NCBI RefSeq assembly: GCF_022780145.1
Contig: NZ_JALEXO010000004.1
Span: forward strand, 1 to 10,354
Direction: 5' to 3'
Source: Intestinibacter sp.
GTDB lineage: Bacteria > Bacillota > Clostridia > Peptostreptococcales > Peptostreptococcaceae
Length of the DNA: 10,354 bases
The position numbers and the translations under genes were made by a program. The notes beneath the pieces are model-generated. The model did no database searches. It worked only from the letters and a program-made list of their open reading frames with translations, and was not told the origin of the DNA. Positions 1 through 6,538 of the stretch are shown here, piece after piece; positions within the stretch are counted from its first letter, which is position 1, and every line of letters starts with the position of its first letter.

Positions 1-507
1 TGCTAGAGAAACTCTTTTTCTCTGTCCACCTGAAAGCTCTTCTACCTTTTGATTGAAATCCGTAATTCCTAGCTTTGTCAAGACAGTTTTTGCGCTGCTT
101 TCTAAGTCCCAAAGGTTTAGAGCATCCATTTTTTCCTGTAATTTTAGAAGCTTTTCGTTTAGCTTTTCATCGTAAGATTTGTTGATTTTGTCTAGGATGT
201 CCTGATAATCTCCTATTATCTTCATTTCTTCACAAGTCCCCTTGAAAACCTGTTCTAGAACAGTTGCGTTTTCATCGTAGTAAGGGTTTTGTGGAAGGTA
301 TTCGATTCTAACCTTGTTTGCCTTTGTGATAGTTCCGCTATCTTCTATCTCAGCTCCAGCTATTATTTTAAGTAGAGTAGATTTACCTGTTCCGTTTACA
401 CCGATTAATCCGATTTTTTCTTTATCGTTTATTCCTAGAGAGATATTCTCCAGTAATTTTTTTTCAGAGTAACTTTTGCTAATATTTTCTAATGTTATTA
501 AATTCAT
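1..507 (-). CDS. ABC-F family ATPase, Uup-like (N-terminal part, cut by window edge)
   Basis: Only the first 169 residues are present; the frame runs off position 1. They begin MNLITLENISKSY and contain a Walker A motif GVNGTGKST (residues 36-44), a Q-loop glutamine in YLPQNP (Q73) and the ABC signature LSGGQRKR (from residue 158). Walker B, the interdomain linker and the second ATPase domain lie outside the window. There is no membrane segment before the nucleotide-binding domain, which fits the soluble, tandem-ATPase ABC-F family. The short spacing between Walker A and the signature and the 'GVNGTGKSTLLKIIAG' style resemble the Uup branch, whose members act on ribosomes or nucleic acids. 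The ATG at 507 is preceded by AAAGGTGAG. A resistance-type ABC-F cannot be excluded without the linker. The gene diverges from the TIM-barrel gene. Confidence 0.85.
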   Translation of the reverse strand, partial: MNLITLENISKSYSEKKLLENISLGINDKEKIGLIGVNGTGKSTLLKIIAGAEIEDSGTITKANKVRIEYLPQNPYYDENATVLEQVFKGTCEEMKIIGDYQDILDKINKSYDEKLNEKLLKLQEKMDALNLWDLESSAKTVLTKLGITDFNQKVEELSGGQRKRVSLA

Positions 508-790
508 CGATCTCACCTTTATATAAAATTTTAATTTGAATACTTGACGATAAAATTATTGTAAAGATTACCATCAAGGTATAAAATTTAAGTAATAAAT
601 ATTTGTCTTTATTAAAATCTACATTATATTATAACTCATAACGCTAAATTAGACTAATAATATTGACAAATAAAAATATAAAAATATAAATATAAAATAT
701 CGAGTATTAGAGAATTTTAATTTTTGGAATTTTATGTGGGATTTGGAAATAAATAAATTTAGAAACTAGCTTTAATGAAAGGGGAAAACT
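508..790. other. Divergent AT-rich intergenic region
   Basis: These 283 bases separate the divergent ABC-F and TIM-barrel genes. I see no open frame with a ribosome binding site, no RNA gene and no strong hairpin. A TTGACA/TATAAA promoter pointing right is at 663-690. On the minus strand two overlapping TATAAT hexamers (623-633) could serve the ABC-F gene, but neither has a convincing -35, so that promoter is unassigned. The strand bias towards A just before 700 is typical of promoter regions in such genomes. Confidence 0.6.
663..690 (+). promoter_or_regulatory. Predicted sigma-A promoter for the TIM-barrel/Rossmann operon
   Basis: A perfect -35 TTGACA (663-668) is followed after 16 bases by TATAAA (685-690). 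Transcription would start near 697 and leave a leader of about 94 bases before the ATG at 791. The -10 lies in a run of TATAAA-like words, so its exact position is uncertain. Confidence 0.5.
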
Positions 791-1567
791 ATGAAAGTAT
801 ATATATCACAATTAGTAGAAACAGAAAAAATAAAAGGCATACTTGAAAAGTACGACGTTGGTCTAGAAATTGTATTATTTGCAAGTCCATATTGCTTAGA
901 TAGACAAGATGAGTTTATAGAAAATTATAAAGAGGAATTGGGAGATTTATATGGAAAAATAGATATATCTATACATGGTCCTTTTGTCGAGCTTTGTCCA
1001 GGTACTCGCGACGAATTAATATCTAAGGTCACAAATTATAGGATGCAACAGGCGTACGATGTCGCTAAAAAGATGAATGCAAAATATATGGTTTATCACA
1101 ATGGATACTATCCAAATACTTATAGCTATATTGAGTGGATGCAAAATGCGCCTACATTTTGGCAAAATTTCCTTCAAGACAAAAAAGACGACGGTATAAA
1201 GGTCCATATTGAAAATGTATTTGAAGATGATTATTTTATATTAAACGAGCTTATGGAGGAAATAGCAGACGATAAAACATCTATGTGTCTAGATGTAGGT
1301 CATGTGAGTGCATATTCTAAAATAGATGTGATGGAATGGATGAAAATATTAAATAAATACATAAAGCATATGCATATACACAACAATTGTGGCGACAGAG
1401 ATTCACATCTTGGCATAAATAAAGGTGATCTAGATATTATGGAAATTTTAAATCTTGTAAAAGATAAGGATATTACAATTTCTCTTGAAATTACAAATTT
1501 AGACGAATTAGAGGAATCTTTAGAGATACTTTATAAAAATGGTTTTATAACAGATAGAAAATTATAG
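791..1567 (+). CDS. TIM-barrel sugar phosphate isomerase/epimerase-like protein (AP endonuclease family 2 fold)
   Basis: A 258-residue protein, usual length for the xylose-isomerase-like TIM-barrel superfamily (endonuclease IV, IolE, hydroxypyruvate isomerase, sugar epimerases). Strand-end motifs appear in the expected order: SIHGPF (60-65), VYHNG (101-105), HIENVFED (139-146), CLDVGHV (166-172), HMHIHNN (193-199), then a GDRDSHLGINKGD loop (201-213) and SLEI (231-234). Candidate metal ligands are E141, D168 or H171, H195/H197 and E233, so a divalent-metal enzyme acting on a sugar or related polyol is likely; the substrate cannot be read from sequence. The ATG at 791 has AAAGGGG six bases upstream. 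The next gene starts 18 bases after the stop, with its own Shine-Dalgarno, so both are probably co-transcribed. A DNA-repair endonuclease IV is less likely because the full set of nine ligands is not evident. Confidence 0.8.
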   Translation: MKVYISQLVETEKIKGILEKYDVGLEIVLFASPYCLDRQDEFIENYKEELGDLYGKIDISIHGPFVELCPGTRDELISKVTNYRMQQAYDVAKKMNAKYMVYHNGYYPNTYSYIEWMQNAPTFWQNFLQDKKDDGIKVHIENVFEDDYFILNELMEEIADDKTSMCLDVGHVSAYSKIDVMEWMKILNKYIKHMHIHNNCGDRDSHLGINKGDLDIMEILNLVKDKDITISLEITNLDELEESLEILYKNGFITDRKL

Positions 1568-1585
1568 AAAATTAGGAGAAAGGTT

Positions 1586-2269
1586 ATGAATGTAGGAGTT
1601 TTAGGTTGTGGTAAAATGGGCTCAGTCGTAGCTAAAAAGCTTCCCGACGATGTAAATAAAATAATTGTAGACAGAAATCAAGAAAAACTCGAAGCTTTAA
1701 GTAAAAGTATAGATTGCAAATACTCTACATCAATAGATATACTAGCTGATGCAGATATAGTAGCTGTAATACTTCCAGAATCAGAGGTAAATAAAAATGT
1801 AGAGAGCATATGCGAGATAGCAAAAGATAAAGCTATCATTTTAAACATGTCTACAAATGGAGCAGTTGACGATTTAATAAAACAAAAGTATAAAAGCATA
1901 AATATAGTTGAAACTAAAATAATAGGTCAATCTTCTATGATAGAAAAATTTAAAGCACCTTCAGCTATAGTAATAGGTAGTGAGGATGAGGATATAGTTG
2001 AGAAAATAAAATATATCTTCAAGGATTTTTCTTATGTAGAAAGTGGAGACGTAGAGAAGGTTCCACTAGCTGTCCAAACTGCGACAAGACAGGCGATAGT
2101 TACATGTATGGATTTAAAAGAAAAATTAAATGCTCTAGATGTGGACACGTCTTGGCAGGAGGCATTGTTTAAATGCGTGTTAAATGGTACAATAGGTTCG
2201 TTTATGGACGACACTTTGGGACCATTTGCGAGAAAAATCGTGAAGGAAATAGAAGACAGTAGACAATAA
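1586..2269 (+). CDS. Short NAD(P)-binding Rossmann protein, 6-phosphogluconate/P5C reductase-like
   Basis: The 227-residue protein opens with MNVGVLGCGKMG, giving the dinucleotide-binding GxGxxG at residues 7-12, and has an acidic residue at the end of the second strand (VDR, D29), which favours NAD over NADP. VILPES (61-66) and LNMSTNG (86-92) fit strands four and five of the Rossmann fold. The C-terminal half (about 150-227) is helical and short. I do not see the GSGxxxKxxNN segment with the catalytic lysine of beta-hydroxyacid dehydrogenases, nor the SGSGPAY motif of pyrroline-5-carboxylate reductase, so naming a reaction is not justified. The start is supported by AGGAGAAAGG just upstream. 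It follows the TIM-barrel gene by 18 bases; a paired isomerase/dehydrogenase acting on one sugar-like compound is the natural inference. Confidence 0.75.
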   Translation: MNVGVLGCGKMGSVVAKKLPDDVNKIIVDRNQEKLEALSKSIDCKYSTSIDILADADIVAVILPESEVNKNVESICEIAKDKAIILNMSTNGAVDDLIKQKYKSINIVETKIIGQSSMIEKFKAPSAIVIGSEDEDIVEKIKYIFKDFSYVESGDVEKVPLAVQTATRQAIVTCMDLKEKLNALDVDTSWQEALFKCVLNGTIGSFMDDTLGPFARKIVKEIEDSRQ

Positions 2270-2293
2270 AATTATTAAAATATTGCAGATATA

Positions 2294-2302
2294 TGGTATA
2301 AT
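2294..2302 (+). promoter_or_regulatory. Extended -10 promoter of murF
   Basis: TGGTATAAT is a consensus extended -10 (TGnTATAAT) lying in the 69-base gap before murF. No good -35 is visible at the proper spacing, which extended -10 promoters tolerate. Transcription would start near 2309, about 30 bases before the ATG. This suggests murF is expressed independently of the two genes before it, although no terminator separates them. Confidence 0.55.
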
Positions 2303-2338
2303 TTTTTAGAGAAATAATAGGAGGAGAGAAGATTAAAT

Positions 2339-3715
2339 ATGAATTATTTATCTATAGAAGAAATAGTAAGTGCCAGTAAAGGCGATTTAACAAGTAAAAG
2401 TGAAGAAGTAAAATCTATAAATGAACTAGTTATAGATAGTAGACTTGCAAATAAAAACAGTGCATTTTTCGCATTAGTAGGAGAAAGTGTAGACGCACAT
2501 AAATTTATAAATTCAGCAATAGAAAATGGATGTAAGACTATAGTAAAAAATAAAGACAACAATATAGAAATAAACAGCGAAAATGTAAATGTAATCGAAG
2601 TTGAAAATACATTATTTGCGTTTGGAGATGTAGCAAAACACTACAAAGAAAAATTCGATATACCTTATATAGGAGTTACAGGTAGTGTAGGAAAAACTTC
2701 TACTAGAGATATGATTTACGCAGTAGTATCTAGTAAATACAAAACTCTTAAAAACATGAAAAACTTAAACACTGAAACAGGAGTTCCTATGACTCTTACA
2801 AATCTAGATGAAAGCTACGAATGCGCTGTAATCGAAATGGGTATGAGTGGTTTCCATGAAATAGAATATCTAGTAAATATAGTAAACCCTAAAATAGGTG
2901 TTATATCAAATATAGGTCTTTCTCATATCGAAATGCTTGGATCTAGAGAAGGTATATTCAAAGCAAAAATGGAAATAACTACAAACTTCGACGAAGATTC
3001 TACATTGATAGTAAATGGCGACGACGATATGCTTACAACTCTAAAGGGTCAAGATTTAAAATACAGCTTAAAAACTTTTGGATTTGGAAAAGACAACACA
3101 ATCTACTGTACAGATTTTAACATGAATGACAACGACACAACTTTCAATGCAATGATAGACGGCAAGGTAGAAGAATTCTACATCCCAACAGTGGGAGAAC
3201 ACAATATCTACAATGCAATGGCAGCTATATTAGTTGGGCAAACTTTAGGTATAAGCCTAGACGATATCAAACGCGGTCTTAAGAACTTCGAAATAACTAA
3301 ATCTAGAATGGACGTAATAAAAACAGATGATTACGCAGTAATAGACTCAGTTTACAATGCAAGCGTGGACTCTATGAATGCAGCATTAAAGGTTTTAAAT
3401 AGATATGAAACTAGAAAAGTGGCTATATTAGGTGATATGTTCGAAATGGGAAGCTATGCAGAATTTGGTCATAGAGAAGTAGGAAAATTCGCTAGCCAAT
3501 ATGCAGATATACTGATAGCAATAGGAAATGATGCTAAGTTTATGGTAGAAGAAGCTATAAAAAACGGAATGAATAAAGAAAATATTCACTACTTTGAAAC
3601 TAAAGAGCTAGCTATGGAAAGCTTAAAGGATATCCTACAAAAAGGAGATACTATATTAGTAAAAGGCTCTAGAGGAATGTACTTAGAAAAGGTAGTTGAA
3701 TTTTTAACTAAATAG
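2339..3715 (+). CDS. murF: UDP-N-acetylmuramoyl-tripeptide--D-alanyl-D-alanine ligase MurF
   Basis: This cytoplasmic ATP-dependent ligase adds the D-Ala-D-Ala dipeptide to UDP-MurNAc-tripeptide, the last soluble step of peptidoglycan precursor synthesis. The 458-residue length is normal. The N-terminal substrate domain has DSRLANKNSAFFALVGE (33-49); the central domain has the Mur ligase P-loop GVTGSVGKTSTRD (112-124), the magnesium-site glutamate in IEMGMSG (165-171), NIGLSHIEMLG (191-201) followed by FKAKMEI (207-213), which should hold the carbamylated lysine, and GEHNIYNAMAA (287-297). The C-terminal domain shows DSVYNAS (336-342, usually DDxYNANP in the family, so the second Asp is Ser here) and ILGDMFEMG (363-371). 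AGGAGGAGAG lies 10 to 14 bases upstream of the ATG. The partner enzyme gene ddl lies on the other side of the convergent MocR gene. Confidence 0.95.
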   Translation: MNYLSIEEIVSASKGDLTSKSEEVKSINELVIDSRLANKNSAFFALVGESVDAHKFINSAIENGCKTIVKNKDNNIEINSENVNVIEVENTLFAFGDVAKHYKEKFDIPYIGVTGSVGKTSTRDMIYAVVSSKYKTLKNMKNLNTETGVPMTLTNLDESYECAVIEMGMSGFHEIEYLVNIVNPKIGVISNIGLSHIEMLGSREGIFKAKMEITTNFDEDSTLIVNGDDDMLTTLKGQDLKYSLKTFGFGKDNTIYCTDFNMNDNDTTFNAMIDGKVEEFYIPTVGEHNIYNAMAAILVGQTLGISLDDIKRGLKNFEITKSRMDVIKTDDYAVIDSVYNASVDSMNAALKVLNRYETRKVAILGDMFEMGSYAEFGHREVGKFASQYADILIAIGNDAKFMVEEAIKNGMNKENIHYFETKELAMESLKDILQKGDTILVKGSRGMYLEKVVEFLTK

Positions 3716-3739
3716 TTGATTGAGATAAGATTGAATAAT

Positions 3740-3772
3740 AAAAAGACAGACATTGAGCTAGTCTGTCTTTTT
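3740..3772. terminator. Bidirectional terminator shared by murF and the MocR gene
   Basis: A perfect 12-bp stem, AAAAAGACAGAC (3740-3751) with GTCTGTCTTTTT (3761-3772), closes a 9-base loop. Both strands end in five or more T, so it should work in both directions. It begins 24 bases after the murF stop. Read on the minus strand, the arm 3772-3761 is also the last four sense codons (Lys-Lys-Thr-Asp) of the regulator gene and its TAG stop falls in the loop. Confidence 0.85.
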
Positions 3773-5215
3773 CATTTCTAAAATAGTTTGTCCTATTATT
3801 TTTATTCCTTTTTTGATTTCGTGTTTTTCGAGTCTTGAAAATCCAAGTCTTAGGAAATTTTTTTGATCTTCATCTATATAAAACACATCGCCAGGCATGA
3901 AAATTACGCCTTTTTCGTAGCATCTTTCTAGCAAATGTCTTGTATCGATATCTTTTAATTTTAAAAATAAATGAAGACCGCCATCTCCGAGAACGTACTC
4001 ACAGTCTATATATTTATTTACGCATTCTAGTGCAAAGTTAAATTTATCGCCGTAGTACTTTCTTATTTTTTTCATATATTTTTCAAAATTACTGTTTTTT
4101 AGATAGTCGTATAAAATTCCCTGATCTAAGAAGGAAACATGCATATTGATGCCTCTTTTTACACTTATAAGGCGGTTGATTAGATTTTTATCTGCAAGTA
4201 TCCATCCAATTCTGATTCCAGGAAATAATATTTTTGAAAAGCTTCCAATATATATTACACCGTTGTTTCTGTTGTCTAAGGAACATATTGGGAATATATG
4301 TGAGCTAGAGTACAGAAGCTCCTCATTAAATCCGTCTTCTATTATTGCGATATTGTTTTCCTTCATAATATTGTAGAATTTAAATCTATCGTTTGGAGAT
4401 AAAACTATTCCAGTTGGATTGTTGTATGAAGGCGTAATATATGCAAATTTTATTTTGTCTTTATAATTCTTTATAGTTTTTTCGATATCTTTAAAATCTA
4501 GGCTGTTTTTGTTCAAATTCATAGGAAGTACATTTAAATTATAAGATTTAAAAATCTTTAAAGATACATTATGAGTAGGATTTTCGCATAAAATATAATC
4601 TCCTGGCTTTGTAAGGGATGATATTATAATATTTAATGCTTCAGTAAATCCATTTGTTATAAGTAAATCTTTGTTTGTCGAATCTATATTTTTGCCTGAC
4701 ATATACTCAAATAAAAAATCGATTAGAGGCTTATATCCTTGGGCATACCCGTAGTTTAAAAGCTTATGTCCTTCTAAATTAAATCTATTTAAAAAGGCTC
4801 TTTTAAGCTCCTCCATATCGAATTGATCTCCAGCTGGAGAAATACTTTTAAAAGAAATTAAATCTGATTTCCAAGGAATTTCGTGCTTTGCAGAGTCCAT
4901 TTTATTTAAAGTTTTTATGTAGTCGTTTTCGTATAAAGACCAATCTAGTTGCCAGTTAGATGTAGCTATTGAAGATTGCTCCTTGACAAAAGTACCTTTG
5001 CCTTTTATAGAATATACAAGTCCTTCTGTCTTTAATTCGTCGTAAGCACTAAGTACACTATTTCGGCTTACATTTAAAATTGAGCATAGCTCTCTTGTAG
5101 AAGGAAGCTTACTATTTATTGGAAGTAACCCTTTTGTCATTAAATCCTTTATGTAGTTTTTTATTTGGATATATACTGGTTTTTTAGAATCTATTTCAAA
5201 ATTAGAAAATAACAA
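3758..5215 (-). CDS. ddlR: MocR/GabR-type PLP-dependent transcriptional regulator, probable DdlR
   Basis: The 485-residue protein fuses a GntR-type winged helix (about 10-78; KLPSTRELCSILNVSRNSV at 36-54, then YDELKTEGLVYSIKGKGTFV) to a class I aminotransferase-like domain (about 115-480). The PLP site looks intact: SYNNPTG (263-269), IIEDGFNEEL with D294, GSFSKILFPGIRIGW with Schiff-base Lys328, and R456 in FLRLGFS for the substrate carboxylate. MocR proteins bind PLP and an amino-compound effector and usually activate a nearby gene. The neighbours here are ddl (144 bp upstream, same strand) and murF (convergent), with no pdxS/pdxT. DdlR of Brevibacillus brevis is a precedent for a MocR regulator of ddl, so I prefer DdlR to the usual automatic label PdxR. 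The family call is near certain; the target is inferred. It starts with TTG; see the ribosome binding site entry. Confidence 0.9.
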   Translation of the reverse strand: MLFSNFEIDSKKPVYIQIKNYIKDLMTKGLLPINSKLPSTRELCSILNVSRNSVLSAYDELKTEGLVYSIKGKGTFVKEQSSIATSNWQLDWSLYENDYIKTLNKMDSAKHEIPWKSDLISFKSISPAGDQFDMEELKRAFLNRFNLEGHKLLNYGYAQGYKPLIDFLFEYMSGKNIDSTNKDLLITNGFTEALNIIISSLTKPGDYILCENPTHNVSLKIFKSYNLNVLPMNLNKNSLDFKDIEKTIKNYKDKIKFAYITPSYNNPTGIVLSPNDRFKFYNIMKENNIAIIEDGFNEELLYSSSHIFPICSLDNRNNGVIYIGSFSKILFPGIRIGWILADKNLINRLISVKRGINMHVSFLDQGILYDYLKNSNFEKYMKKIRKYYGDKFNFALECVNKYIDCEYVLGDGGLHLFLKLKDIDTRHLLERCYEKGVIFMPGDVFYIDEDQKNFLRLGFSRLEKHEIKKGIKIIGQTILEMKKTD

Positions 5216-5222
5216 AAAAATA

Positions 5223-5230
5223 CCTCCTTT
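5223..5230 (-). promoter_or_regulatory. Ribosome binding site that fixes a TTG start for the MocR gene
   Basis: AAAGGAGG (minus strand, 5230-5223) lies seven bases before the TTG at 5215-5213. The first in-frame ATG is at codon 26, inside the winged helix, so TTG is the only start giving an intact DNA-binding domain with good spacing. A TTG start lowers initiation and may keep regulator levels low. Confidence 0.8.
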
Positions 5231-5240
5231 AGCTTATATT

Positions 5241-5252
5241 CAAAAATTTTTG
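5241..5252. repeat. 12-bp palindrome at the predicted MocR-gene transcription start
   Basis: CAAAAATTTTTG is a perfect palindrome 25 bases upstream of the TTG start and immediately after the predicted transcription start. It could be an autoregulatory site or a chance product of A/T runs; its composition gives little weight. Confidence 0.3.
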
Positions 5253-5260
5253 ATAAATTG

Positions 5261-5289
5261 ATATTAATTAGTATAAAAAATAAAGACAA
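5261..5289 (-). promoter_or_regulatory. Candidate promoter of the MocR regulator gene
   Basis: On the minus strand, TTGTCT (5289-5284) and TAATAT (5266-5261) are separated by 17 bases, each matching four of six consensus positions. The -35 overlaps the foot of the ddl terminator hairpin. Start of transcription would be near 5254. It is a modest match, listed because the terminator after ddl implies the regulator needs a promoter here. Confidence 0.3.
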
Positions 5290-5320
5290 TTATATTCTAA
5301 TAAATTAAAATATAATTGTC
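5285..5320 (-). terminator. Hairpin terminator after ddl
   Basis: GACAATTATATT (5285-5296) and AATATAATTGTC (5309-5320) form a perfect 12-bp stem with a 12-base loop, 39 bases after the ddl stop. On the minus strand it is followed by TTTATTTTTTATA. The stem is A/T rich, so termination may be partial and some ddl transcripts may read into the regulator gene. The plus strand also ends in a T run, so it could work both ways. Confidence 0.6.
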
Positions 5321-5359
5321 TATTTTTTCTTATAATTTAATAATTTTAAAATCGAGCGC

Positions 5360-6265
5360 TTATAATGAGTATTCTATTATTTTATCTAGTAAATCGCTGT
5401 ATGACAAGCCCCTAGCATTTGCACTTTTTGGAATTAAACTAGTTTTTGTCATTCCAGGAAGAGTGTTTAGTTCTAGCACATAGAATATTCCATTTGATAA
5501 TATTAAATCTACTCTTACAAATGCCTTGCAGTTAAATGCATCCCAGCACTTTTCTGATATACTATCTACTTGATTTTGAAGTGAATCTTCTAAATATACG
5601 ACTTCTTCAGTTGCACCTTTTACACCAGTTGCGTATTTTGATTCATAATCGAAAAACTCATTTGGCGATGTTATTTTTATAGTAGGGTAGACCTCACCGT
5701 TTAATATAAAAGAAGTGTATTCATCTCCTGGAAGAAATGATTCTATAATCACTATATCGTCTACTTCTAGTCCTTTTTTTACTGCTTCATATACATCTTC
5801 TTTTTTATCCACCTTGAAGGTTGCCACACTAGAGCCACCGCTGTTTGGCTTTATAAAAACAGGATAGCCTATTTTTTCTATAGCATCGTAATCGATTGAA
5901 TCGACTGATTTAGCTATTACCCATGGAGCAGTAGGTATATTTGATGATTTTAAAACCTTCTTTGTCATATTCTTATTCATGCATATTCCGCTAGTTAGAG
6001 GGTCGCATCCTGAGTAAGGGATATTCATAGATTCTAACATAGCTTGTATAGTGCCATCTTCTCCATATTTGCCGTGAAGTACTATTAAAGCAAAATCTAC
6101 ATCACAAGGCATTTTATTTACAACATCCATTGGATCATCTATTACTAATTCGTATACATCGTATTTATCTCTATCAATAGCTTCTAGTGCAGCCTTGCCA
6201 GAATTTAGAGATACTTCGCGTTCTGAGGAAATACCTCCCATTATAACAACAACTTTCTTTTTCAT
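5360..6265 (-). CDS. ddl: D-alanine--D-alanine ligase
   Basis: This ATP-grasp enzyme joins two D-alanines to give the dipeptide used by MurF. The 301-residue length is typical. Seen in order: GGISSEREVSLNSG (10-23) with E15, the family signature HGKYGEDG (64-71), FIKPNSGGSS (137-146) with the ATP-binding K139, IIESFLPGDEYT (173-184), FFDYESKY (204-211) with Y207 in the omega-loop position, and RVDLILSNG then LELNTLPGMT (251-259, 264-273) holding R251, E265 and N267 of the magnesium/phosphate site. A Tyr in the omega loop fits a D-Ala-D-Ala enzyme and not a VanA-type D-Ala-D-lactate ligase. The ATG at 6265 follows TTAGGAGAG. It has a weak -35 and an adjacent inverted repeat upstream, consistent with control by an activator, probably the MocR protein encoded just downstream. 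Confidence 0.95.
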   Translation of the reverse strand: MKKKVVVIMGGISSEREVSLNSGKAALEAIDRDKYDVYELVIDDPMDVVNKMPCDVDFALIVLHGKYGEDGTIQAMLESMNIPYSGCDPLTSGICMNKNMTKKVLKSSNIPTAPWVIAKSVDSIDYDAIEKIGYPVFIKPNSGGSSVATFKVDKKEDVYEAVKKGLEVDDIVIIESFLPGDEYTSFILNGEVYPTIKITSPNEFFDYESKYATGVKGATEEVVYLEDSLQNQVDSISEKCWDAFNCKAFVRVDLILSNGIFYVLELNTLPGMTKTSLIPKSANARGLSYSDLLDKIIEYSL

Positions 6266-6340
6266 TTTTATCTCTCCTAATCGATTTATTATCTATAACA
6301 TTTAAATTTTAATGATATTTTCATAATGATTTATATACCC

Positions 6341-6369
6341 ATTATATGTATAGGAATTTGAAAAGGAAA
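6341..6369 (-). promoter_or_regulatory. Predicted ddl promoter with weak -35
   Basis: On the minus strand a perfect -10 TATAAT (6346-6341) lies 17 bases after TTTCCT (6369-6364), which matches the -35 consensus at only three positions. Transcription would start near 6334, giving a leader of about 68 bases. A strong -10 with a poor -35 is what an activator-dependent promoter looks like. Confidence 0.5.
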
Positions 6370-6371
6370 GT

Positions 6372-6404
6372 ACCACTAGATGGCTAAATAAAGGGTGTAG
6401 TGGT
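6372..6404. repeat. Inverted repeat upstream of ddl, candidate DdlR operator
   Basis: ACCACTA (6372-6378) and TAGTGGT (6398-6404) are exact 7-bp inverted half-sites with 19 bases between them; allowing flanks, TACCACTAGA and the complement of the other half, AACCACTACA, agree at 8 of 10 positions. Centres are 26 bp apart, about two and a half helical turns. The element abuts the weak -35 of ddl and spans roughly -38 to -70, where activators bind. It is more G/C-rich than its surroundings. Binding by the MocR protein is an inference from position. Confidence 0.45.
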
Positions 6405-6442
6405 TGTTAATAAAAAAACGAATACAGCAGAATTTAAGCATT

Positions 6443-6480
6443 AAAAAGGGGGTAACCGTTTTCTAGGTCACCCCCTTTTA
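6443..6480 (-). terminator. Terminator after the M19 dipeptidase gene
   Basis: GGGGGT (6448-6453) pairs with ACCCCC (6470-6475); an inner ACC/GGT continues the stem past one mismatch, and flanking A and T runs extend it outward. On the minus strand the hairpin is followed by TTTTTAAT. It is the most stable hairpin in the window, sits about 60 bases after the dipeptidase stop and isolates ddl from the upstream operon. Confidence 0.85.
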
Positions 6481-6538
6481 ATTAATGAAAATGTAAAGAT
6501 TTATTTAATCAATAAAGATTGATGTTTAAACATTAATA

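Noticed and set aside
701..716. CGAGTATTAGAGAATT resembles CGAGTATTGGACAATT on the minus strand near 7583-7598
   Set aside because: A 14/16 match between two AT-rich intergenic regions is expected by chance given the number of comparisons, and the surrounding sequence does not align.
508..790. Riboswitch, T-box or leader RNA in the long intergenic regions
   Set aside because: No T-box core, glycine, lysine, SAM or other conserved aptamer pattern could be recognised, and sequence is too AT-biased for stable folds.
1016..1207. Open frames opposite or out of frame with the real genes (for example 1016-1207, 1678-1899, 2032-2214, 2344-2562, 4146-4376)
   Set aside because: They lie entirely within well-supported genes, lack convincing ribosome binding sites and have no recognisable domains.
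3758..5215. Naming the MocR protein PdxR
   Set aside because: Domain architecture is shared by all MocR proteins; no pdxS or pdxT lies nearby, while ddl and murF do.
5360..6265. Glycopeptide-resistance type ligase (VanA/VanC-like) and, with the M19 enzyme, a VanX-like pair
   Set aside because: The omega-loop FFDYESKY with Tyr fits an ordinary D-Ala-D-Ala ligase; M19 is unrelated to VanX, and no VanH, VanS or VanR genes are present.
6522..6533. ATGTTTAAACAT palindrome near the dipeptidase stop
   Set aside because: A 12-bp A/T-rich palindrome is weak evidence here, and the nearby G/C-rich hairpin already explains termination.
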